Positions 1-6,450 of a DNA stretch of 24,629 nucleotides are shown here, one piece after another. Numbering within the stretch: the stretch's first letter is position 1; each line of letters opens with the position of its first letter. A program made the position numbers and the translations under genes. Source of the DNA: Poteriospumella lacustris (taxonomy: Eukaryota; Sar; Chrysophyceae; Chromulinales; Dinobryaceae); the NCBI GenBank assembly GCA_008000375.1, contig SMOI01000043.1, positions 72,130 to 96,758 of the forward strand, read 5' to 3'. Under the pieces are notes generated by a model that was not told the DNA's origin, did no database searches, and saw only the letters and a list, made by a program, of their open reading frames with translations.

Positions 1-559
1 TGGTAGCGACGCTCCTTGAACCGTGAGGTCACTGGTGGTGACGACACCTTATCGAGGTGGAGGCAGGCCGCTCCACGACTATCCCTGGCTACCGATCGAC
101 ACCCAGAGACGTAGTCAGAAGGGGTAGACGTATGTGTTTGCGTGTATGAAACAGCGTGTGCCGACCAAGATCGATGCGTAGTCAGGAGATGCAGTATACA
201 TCCATCGGCTAAAGCTGCAACGTCGGGCTTCAATTGATGAAGCTACTCATTTTGCCTGACAGTGCCAACAGCAAAGTCTGATGCGCGGTTACTCATGTAC
301 GTTTCAGATGATAGAATAAAACAAGACAGTAAGAAATAGCATATAGTCCACCTCCTACTGTTGTACGCACCAGAAGCAGCAGCAGCTCGGTGATGACGTG
401 ACGACGATGATGACCTCTCTCAGAGATCGATCGCCGCCGACGAGCGTCAAATCTCAAAAATATCATCATTGGACATACTAGTACAAAGAAAAAAGAAAGA
501 GCAAAGGACAACCAGCGAAAGTTGTGAACGCGGTGATGAAATGCACAAAGGAAGAGAAG
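1..559 (+). other. Upstream flank of the first repeat gene
   Basis: No gene is seen here. The stretch from about 280 to 440 is a diverged copy of the leader found upstream of other family members: GGTTACTCATGTACG near 290 (compare GGCTACTCATGTAC near 2182), ACTGTTGTACGCACC near 356, and a GATGATGACCTCTCTCAGAGATCG stretch near 406-431. The last resembles the CTCTCTCGACAG acceptor-like motif of later copies. It is probably promoter plus 5' untranslated region of the gene at 560. Short open frames on the minus strand here have no family support. Confidence 0.4.
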
Positions 560-1840
560 ATGGACATCGAGCTCTCTGACGAGGTCCTGTCTTCTTCACA
601 GGAGTTGATCGGCGCACAACATCGTTCGCAAGAGATTGGCCCATCTCCCCGTCCGATCGCCATCGAGCTGGATTTATGTCTCCACCGCGCAGTGAGCGAA
701 TGTTGTGGTGACCGTGTGGTGTTGCCGTTTGGCGTGCGACAACTGATCAAAGACTTCGCCTTCGTGGCGTTTGACAACCAAACGTTGCAAAAGGCGGTCC
801 AACTGTGGTGCAATGATCGAGCCAATGCCCTCCAGCTCTATGGAGAGATCAATGACTGGGATGTCAGTAACGTCACCAATATGGCCTCGCTCTTTCGATA
901 CGCTTCATCGTTCAACGATCGCATCGATCGTTGGGACGTGCGCCACGTCACGTGCATGGACCACATGTTTTACCGAGCGATCGTCTTCAACCAACCGCTC
1001 AACACCTGGAATGTCCATCGCGTGACGACCATGAAGGGCACGTTCTGCGGCGCTGCCTCGTTTAACCAGCCGTTGTCCACGTGGGACGTGCGTCACGTCA
1101 CCTCTATGCAGTTCTTGTTCTCTCGAGCGACAGCGTTTAACCAGCCACTAGCCACGTGGGATGTCAGCCAGGTCACTGACATGTGGTTTCTCTTCTCTCA
1201 AGCCAGTTCATTCAACCAGCCGTTGTCTACGTGGGAGGTGGGTCAGGTCACTGATATGAGCCACTTGTTTGACGCTGCCACCTCTTTCAACCAGCCTTTG
1301 GACGTGTGGGATGTGTCGCAGGTGACCGATATGAGTTTCCTGTTTGATGGCGCCTCGTCGTTCAACCAGCCATTGGCGACCTGGGACGTGCGTCAGGTGC
1401 GGAATATGAGTGGAATGTTCAATGACGCCGTCTCGTTTGATCAGCCGTTGGACACGTGGGATGTGTCGCAGGTGACCGACATGAATCACATGTTTGATGG
1501 CGCCTCGTCGTTCAACCAACCGTTGTCCCACTGGGACGTGCACCAGGTGCGGAATATGAGTGGCATGTTCAACGACGCCGTCACATTTGATCAGCCGTTG
1601 GACACGTGGGACGTATCGCAGGTGACCGACATGAATCACATGTTTGCGGAGGCCTCGTCGTTCAACCAACCGTTGTCCCACTGGGACGTGCGCCAGGTGA
1701 CCAATATGAGTGGTATGTTCAGTGGAGCGTCGGGTTTCAACCAGCCACTGGACACGTGGGATGTGAGTGCGTGTCAGGTGATGCATGGTATGTTTGTTGG
1801 GGCGACGGCGTTTCAACAGTCGATGCCCGTGCAGCACTGA
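560..1840 (+). CDS. DUF285/BspA-type 25-residue repeat protein, full length, type A
   Basis: Protein of 426 aa from the ATG at 560. This ATG (GAGAAG-ATG-GA) is the one conserved across the family; an in-frame ATG at 536 would add 8 residues. Residues 1-35 are an acidic leader (LSDEVLSSSQEL). Residues 36-97 are the family N-terminal domain (LDLCLHRAV, LPFGVRQLIKDFAF, DNQTLQKAVQLW). After YGEINDWDVS come about twelve 25-residue repeats of the form FNQPLxTWDVxQVTDMxxLF, ending in the tail FQQSMPVQH. The repeat is that of DUF285 (bacterial surface 26-residue repeat, BspA-like, leucine-rich-repeat related), usually a binding surface. No signal peptide, membrane segment or lipobox is visible. Two-repeat units around 1401-1700 are a recent tandem duplication. 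The ligand and role are unknown. Confidence 0.85.
   Translation: MDIELSDEVLSSSQELIGAQHRSQEIGPSPRPIAIELDLCLHRAVSECCGDRVVLPFGVRQLIKDFAFVAFDNQTLQKAVQLWCNDRANALQLYGEINDWDVSNVTNMASLFRYASSFNDRIDRWDVRHVTCMDHMFYRAIVFNQPLNTWNVHRVTTMKGTFCGAASFNQPLSTWDVRHVTSMQFLFSRATAFNQPLATWDVSQVTDMWFLFSQASSFNQPLSTWEVGQVTDMSHLFDAATSFNQPLDVWDVSQVTDMSFLFDGASSFNQPLATWDVRQVRNMSGMFNDAVSFDQPLDTWDVSQVTDMNHMFDGASSFNQPLSHWDVHQVRNMSGMFNDAVTFDQPLDTWDVSQVTDMNHMFAEASSFNQPLSHWDVRQVTNMSGMFSGASGFNQPLDTWDVSACQVMHGMFVGATAFQQSMPVQH
1401..1700 (+). repeat. 150-bp higher-order tandem duplication inside the repeat gene
   Basis: The segment beginning GGAATATGAGTGG at 1401 recurs at 1551, and a variant (CCAATATGAGTGG) starts a third unit at 1701. 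The first two 150-bp units differ at only a handful of bases. Each encodes two 25-residue repeats (FDQPLDTWDVSQ then FNQPLSHWDV). This shows recent expansion by two-repeat units rather than single repeats, and the frame is kept because 150 is a multiple of three. Confidence 0.8.
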
Positions 1841-2423
1841 AACAATACAGGGACACGTAACGTAGTAGGAGTCTGCTAACGATGATCGACGTGGGAAAGA
1901 ATGGTGCGACTGCAGTACCATTCGTTGGTGACCTTGGACTGTAATGTCACGTCACAAGGGGTCCCCATAGAGTCACACAACGTTCAGTCGTTTCTCCAGC
2001 CCGTGAAGCGGACCACTGTCTATATGTGAACTGTTTGCTCTCATACTGTTTGCTCTCATGCTGTTTGGCTCTCTAACTGTAGGGTTACAGTAGGTGTAGG
2101 GTTCGGGTAAGGTTTCGTGAGATATATGTGTGCTCCGAAGAGAGGAAAAGTGGTGTCGAGGAGTGAGGAGTGGTGGTGCTGTGCGGCTACTCATGTACTT
2201 TCAGTTGACCGATAACAGCCAGACAGTCGGCTACAGTGCACACACAAGTCCAAGTCTACGGTTGTACACACGTTTGGTGGGCGGTGAGGACAGGATGACG
2301 ATGACCTCTCTCTTGTCGCTCTGCTGCCGGTGACAACAAAGCTCCAAATATAAACGGAAGCAAAGGAGTCACGTTTGAAACGTGGTGAGATAGTCACGTT
2401 TGAAACGCACAAAGGAAGAGAAG
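1841..2423 (+). other. Type A downstream block, then degenerate leader of the next copy
   Basis: Bases about 1850-1925 (ACGTAACGTAG, CTGCTAACGATGATCGACGT, GCAGTACCATTCG) match the sequence downstream of the copies ending at 9856 and 11278, so they form a shared 3' flank. Bases 2031-2075 hold three copies of a 15-bp unit, CTGTTTGCTCTCATA and variants. From about 2110 on, GTGGTGTCGAGGAGTGAGGAG and TGACGATGACCTCTCTC are decayed versions of the upstream block seen intact at 11765, 15420 and 21680. No gene is apparent. Confidence 0.5.
2031..2075 (+). repeat. 15-bp direct repeat, three units
   Basis: The unit CTGTTTGCTCTCATA occurs at 2031 and 2046 with one end difference, and a third, more diverged unit occurs at 2061. 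It lies in noncoding sequence between repeat genes. No function can be assigned. Confidence 0.7.
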
Positions 2424-2597
2424 ATGGACATCGATGACCTTGAGCTCTCTGACGAAATCCTGTCCTCACAGGAGATGCTAGCCGAACAACACCAGTCGCC
2501 GCTAGACGTCTGTCTGCCAGCCAAAGATAAAAGTAGCCTTTGTACTCAGCCAAACTACCAACCAGTTGGTTTATGCAACAATGACTTCCTCGCATGA
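2424..2597 (+). pseudogene. Leader-only stub of a DUF285 repeat gene
   Basis: From the family start codon (GAGAAG-ATG-GACATCGATGAC) it reads MDIDDLELSDEILSSQEM, plainly the acidic leader of the family. About 32 codons in (after DVCLPA) homology to the paralogs stops, and the frame ends at a TGA at 2595-2597. Neither the N-terminal domain nor any 25-residue repeat follows. It is most simply a copy truncated by deletion or by insertion of unrelated sequence. Confidence 0.7.
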
Positions 2598-3221
2598 ACT
2601 GCGACACTCGTGTGAATGGCGAAGCTTCCATCTGTGTGTGGGTGTTTGCGTGCGTGTGAAAAACAGGGATGGTGTTTAGGTCTTGGATAGATAGCAATGG
2701 ATAGGACAATTGTCAATTACCATTACCATTACCATGACAAACTACTGCGCACCGAAAAATGGGATAGCGTGTTCGACGACAGATGCACCGAGTAAAACTT
2801 GCATAGATCTGTAGATACCTGCAGCCTGGCTGTAGTATGTTGCGTATGATGGTGTGGTCGGTGTGGTTGTACTCTTCGGCCTGCCATCGTACACTCTTCC
2901 TGCTGATATGGCAGTGGAAGTATGCATTTCAACCGGTCCTTTGTGTACTGCTGGTAGGTAACAAAAACATCGACCGAAAAAAATCCACTGCCAATAAATG
3001 GTCGCCCATCTGGAATAATTGGTATGGATTAGTTTTTTGGTATTCGGTATTGTCATTGTCATTGTCATTGTCATTGTCATTGTCATTGTCATTATCATCG
3101 TCTCTAAAAAAAAAAGCAGTCAAACCTGTTCATGATCGACCAATAAAATCCAAGAAGATAACCCTGGATATTCATGTGATGTTGTGGCGCTGAGCAACAC
3201 ATAACTCGAGATCAACATAGC
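2598..3221. other. Gene-free region with hexanucleotide repeats
   Basis: No family homology and no convincing gene. The plus frame 2837-3193 is open only because the hexanucleotide repeat near 3049 translates as a leucine-serine run. A perfect 10-bp palindrome GACAATTGTC lies at about 2705-2714, followed by three ATTACC units. The other end of the region has seven ATTGTC units. The 100 bases before 3222 probably hold the promoter of the next gene. Confidence 0.4.
3049..3090 (+). repeat. (ATTGTC)7 microsatellite
   Basis: Seven uninterrupted ATTGTC units are followed by one variant (ATTATC). The repeat sits in noncoding sequence just upstream of the short repeat gene at 3222. Confidence 0.95.
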
Positions 3222-3950
3222 ATGTCCACCCAAACAACCCTTCCAGCGCAAACCTGCGATGAACCAAGTCGTGGCAATCCACAACCACCGATCACCACCG
3301 TATTGGATTTATGTCTCTATCGCGCAGTGAGCGATCATTGTGGAGGTCGCATCTTGCCATATGGCATACGGCAGATGATCAAAGAGTATACCTGGGCACC
3401 CTTCGACAACGAGACGCTACGAGAGGCGGCGAAGCTGTGGTCGACTGACCGAGCGCTCGCGAAACGACAATACGGGGAGATCAACGATTGGGACGTGAGC
3501 CAGGTCACCTCTATGAGTCTCCTCTTCCGCAATTCACCGTTCAATGAGCGCATCGACCGTTGGGACGTGAGCAACGTCCGAGCGATGGATTTCATGTTTT
3601 TCGGTGCTGCATCTTTCAACCAGCCGGTGGACACGTGGGACGTGCGTCAGGTGACCACGATGTACAGCATGTTCTGTGGTGCCTCCTCGTTCAACCAGCC
3701 ACTCGCCCGTTGGGAGGTGGGCCGTGTGAGTAATATGCGTAGCCTGTTTGCGCGCGCTGTGTCGTTCAACCAGCCACTGGCCACGTGGGACGTCAGCCAC
3801 GTCACGACGATGGCCTATCTCTTCGCCGGTGCTTCGTCATTCAATCAGCCGCTGGTTACGTGGGACATCAGTCAAGTCACGAATAAGGCGGGAATGTTTG
3901 ATGATGCCGAGTCCTTCAACCAGCCACTGGTGACATGGGATGTGAGTTAG
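3222..3950 (+). CDS. Short DUF285 repeat protein (divergent leader), probably truncated
   Basis: Protein of 242 aa. The leader (MSTQTTLPAQTCDEPS) is unlike the MDI..LSDEVLSSQEL leader of most copies. The N-terminal domain is present (VLDLCLYRAVSDHCGGRILPYGIRQMIK, DNETLREAAKLW, YGEINDWDVS). About six 25-residue repeats follow. The frame ends inside a repeat, at LVTWDVS-TAG, where intact repeats read DVSQVT; CAG to TAG is the simplest explanation. Sequence beyond 3950 turns into a T/G-rich run with no further repeats, so the 3' half is missing. A repeat residue is also changed just before the end (VTNKAGMF, where Met is usual). It may be a shortened functional protein or a pseudogene. Confidence 0.7.
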   Translation: MSTQTTLPAQTCDEPSRGNPQPPITTVLDLCLYRAVSDHCGGRILPYGIRQMIKEYTWAPFDNETLREAAKLWSTDRALAKRQYGEINDWDVSQVTSMSLLFRNSPFNERIDRWDVSNVRAMDFMFFGAASFNQPVDTWDVRQVTTMYSMFCGASSFNQPLARWEVGRVSNMRSLFARAVSFNQPLATWDVSHVTTMAYLFAGASSFNQPLVTWDISQVTNKAGMFDDAESFNQPLVTWDVS

Positions 3951-4529
3951 GTCTGTCTGTTCGATTGGTCTGTTGGTTCGTTGGTTGGTTTGTTTGTTTG
4001 TTTTGTTAGCGCCGTATAGTTTACTCTACCGTTGTTGACGGTGTTGGACGTAAGAATTGGTTTTCAAGTATAGGTTATGTTGGTTTGTAATTTATGGAAC
4101 ACGTGAGATCTACGCCGTGTATCGTTTCAACAGTCGTTGTCAATGTTGGATCGTAGTAGGTAGCAGTAGGCAGTACATACTAGGATGAATGCTGAAGGGA
4201 GAATCCGTTTAAACGCGAACCAATCAACGCTTTCATGAAAGAAAAAAACTGCTCAAAGAAACAAGAACAAGAACAAGAACAAGAACCCTTTGTGCAATTA
4301 CCATCTCGATGATGTACCGTACGAGTAGATAACAACGCGAATGGTACATATCTGCTGTCGATATACCAACGGACTATGGTTCCTCAGTATACGGAAAGTG
4401 TACATCAAAGCTGTCAGAAGAAAGTCTCAGCGGCGTGATCAGAGAGAGACGTCGATGATCAAACGGTAATCCGTATCATCGATTTTTCACAACAGATCCA
4501 TCATCCACCGTCAGTCAGGGCCACTAACT
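3951..4529 (+). other. Intergenic region with simple repeats
   Basis: Bases 3955-4005 are a T/G-rich run of GGTT/GTTT units. Four CAAGAA-type hexanucleotides lie at about 4259-4285. The run from 4290 to 4529 should contain the promoter and 5' untranslated region of the gene at 4530. The upstream block of the type B copies is not recognisable. No gene is seen. Confidence 0.45.
4259..4285 (+). repeat. (CAAGAA)4 microsatellite
   Basis: Four CAAGAA units in noncoding sequence, about 245 bp upstream of the gene at 4530. No role is apparent. Confidence 0.85.
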
Positions 4530-5834
4530 ATGAATACCTCTCACACAGTCTCTGATTCTCCAGTCGCCAGGCTGTTGTTGTTGGATTTGTGCCTCTTCCG
4601 CGTGGTCACCCAACAACGTGGTGGAGGTGGTGGACGAGTCCTGCCGTACGGAGTGCGACAACTGATCAAGGACTACGCCTGGGTAACCTTGGACAACCAG
4701 ACACTACGGGAAGCCGTGCAGTTGTGGTACCGCGACCGCGCCAAGGCCCTGCAGAAGTACGGAGAGATCAACGATTGGGATGTGAGTCAGGTCACCGATA
4801 TGACTTCGCTGTTCATGGGTGCGACGACGTTCAACGATTGTATTGCGCGTTGGGATGTCCGGCAGGTCACCTCGATGATGACCATGTTTGACGGCGCGGC
4901 GTCTTTCAACCAGCCGTTGTCTGCGTGGGATGTGGGTCACGTGACCGACATGCAGTCGATGTTCTCGCAGGCTTCTTCGTTCAACCAGCCGTTGGACACG
5001 TGGAACGTGGGTCACGTGACCGACATGCGTGCGATGTTTCACCGGGCCATGTCCTTCAACCAGCCGTTGACCACGTGGGATGTGCGTCAGGTCACAGCGA
5101 TGACGCACCTGTTTGAACGCGCCACGGTTTTCAACCAGCCGCTGGACACGTGGGAAGTGCGTCGGGTGGAGTCGATGGAGCGCATGTTTGCACGGGCGTC
5201 GTCGTTCAACCAGCCGTTGGCTGCCTGGGACGTTAGCCGTGTCACCAATATGAATCAAATGTTTGCGCAAGCGCAGGCCTTCAACCAACCGTTGGCGTCC
5301 TGGGACGTACGTCACGTGACAACGATGAATCATATGTTTCAGGTGGCCGTGTTGTTCAACCAGCCGTTAGGGCACTGGGATGTCCGGGGTGTGACGAGTA
5401 TGCGGTATCTGTTCAGTGGGGCCTCGTCGTTTAACCAGCCATTGGACACGTGGGCGGTAGGTCACGTCACCACGATGAGTGGGCTCTTTGACAGCGCACG
5501 GTCGTTCAATCAACCGTTGGCCTCGTGGGCGGTGCACCAGGTGACGGATATGAGCAACATGTTCTATGACGCCGTCTCATTCGATCAGCCATTGGACACG
5601 TGGGATGTGTCGCAGGTGACCGACATGAATCACATGTTTTCCGGGGCCTCGTCGTTCAACCAACCGTTGTCCCACTGGGACGTGCGCCAGGTGACCAATA
5701 TGAGTGGTATGTTCAGTGGAGCGTCGGGTTTCAACCAGCCACTGGACACGTGGGATGTGAGAGCGTGTCAGGTGATGCATGGTATGTTTGTTGGGGCGAC
5801 GGCGTTTCAACAATCGCGGCCCGTGCAGCACTGA
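4530..5834 (+). CDS. DUF285/BspA-type 25-residue repeat protein, full length, type A
   Basis: Protein of 434 aa. A short leader (MNTSHTVSDSPVAR) is followed at residues 18-82 by the family N-terminal domain (LLLDLCLFRVV, VLPYGVRQLIKDYAW, DNQTLREAVQLW), which here carries a poly-glycine insertion (QQRGGGGGRV). Then come about thirteen 25-residue repeats and the tail FQQSRPVQH. The leader and domain are closest to the copy at 3222, but the last three repeats match the gene at 560 almost base for base: 5645-5761 is identical to 1651-1767. That mosaic suggests gene conversion. There is no signal peptide or membrane segment. It is the other intact full-length copy in the window, and its function is unknown. 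Confidence 0.85.
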   Translation: MNTSHTVSDSPVARLLLLDLCLFRVVTQQRGGGGGRVLPYGVRQLIKDYAWVTLDNQTLREAVQLWYRDRAKALQKYGEINDWDVSQVTDMTSLFMGATTFNDCIARWDVRQVTSMMTMFDGAASFNQPLSAWDVGHVTDMQSMFSQASSFNQPLDTWNVGHVTDMRAMFHRAMSFNQPLTTWDVRQVTAMTHLFERATVFNQPLDTWEVRRVESMERMFARASSFNQPLAAWDVSRVTNMNQMFAQAQAFNQPLASWDVRHVTTMNHMFQVAVLFNQPLGHWDVRGVTSMRYLFSGASSFNQPLDTWAVGHVTTMSGLFDSARSFNQPLASWAVHQVTDMSNMFYDAVSFDQPLDTWDVSQVTDMNHMFSGASSFNQPLSHWDVRQVTNMSGMFSGASGFNQPLDTWDVRACQVMHGMFVGATAFQQSRPVQH

Positions 5835-5844
5835 AACAGACAGG

Positions 5845-6154
5845 TGGTCTCCTCCTCGCTGGTGTCGCCACGGGGCGCGCGAGGCAGCCTGACGCAGCCG
5901 ACACGGCCCGCGACAACGACAACGACGACGACGAGACCGACACGTTGCACCACTCGCTGCGGGCCGCGTATCACGCGTTGTGTCGCCGCATAACGTCGAT
6001 CGCGCGGCGGCGATGGCCGCACCTGGCGGCGACCTGGGCGGCGACGGATATGCGCGAGTTTCTCCGGGTCCTGAGCCTCCTGAGCCACGCTGCTGTGGCT
6101 CCTCGGCGTGCCGTTGTACGCGTTCGCTGTCGGCGCGTGTTGCTTATTTTCTGA
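5845..6154 (+). CDS. Unclassified GC-rich open frame, possible gene fragment
   Basis: An open plus-strand frame runs from the end of the repeat gene to a TGA at 6152-6154. It encodes an Asp/Asn-rich stretch (RDNDNDDDETD) and then a basic, helical-looking segment (LHHSLRAAYHALCRRI, MREFLRVLSLLSHAA). It has no start codon of its own past 5845 that I can defend, and I recognise no family. Base composition is like the Crinkler-type gene next to it and unlike the repeat genes. It could be a 3' exon or remnant brought in with that gene, or chance openness in GC-rich DNA. Confidence 0.25.
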
Positions 6155-6450
6155 ATATCCCACACTTTATGTATCCAAATACGTTTAAATTGCTCCATGA
6201 AATCCTCAAAGCGACGTGATGTAGAGAGAATATCCTTTGCATGTTGTAGATCCCATTCGAGTGGTCTAACTCAAGTTTTGAAGACACCAAACCTTTTCGA
6301 ACATCCGTATCAATGTCAAAGCATTGTGGAAGCGTGAATAGAAGAACTGTCGCGTTCATCGCCCACCTCGAGAAAATGAGGAAGTCGGCCGCTGCCGCCG
6401 CTGGCGCCACTGCCGGCGCTGGCGCTGGTCGACTGCTGTCGCTGGGCGGA

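Noticed and set aside
560-1840. Regular 75-bp repeats as a CRISPR-like or satellite array
   Set aside because: Repeats are continuous, diverged at third positions, in one open frame and encode a known repeat family.
1208-1921. 237-codon minus-strand open frame opposite the first repeat gene
   Set aside because: The 75-bp period is a multiple of three, so an antisense frame stays open by repetition (HIPRVQRLVERR pattern). The same shadow appears opposite every copy (for example 4704-5333).
2714-2735. ATTACC units as telomeric sequence
   Set aside because: Only three units, not a known telomere motif, and inside a gene array.
2837-3193. 118-codon plus-strand frame with a Leu-Ser run
   Set aside because: The run is the ATTGTC microsatellite read in frame; there is no homology to any neighbour and no other sign of coding.
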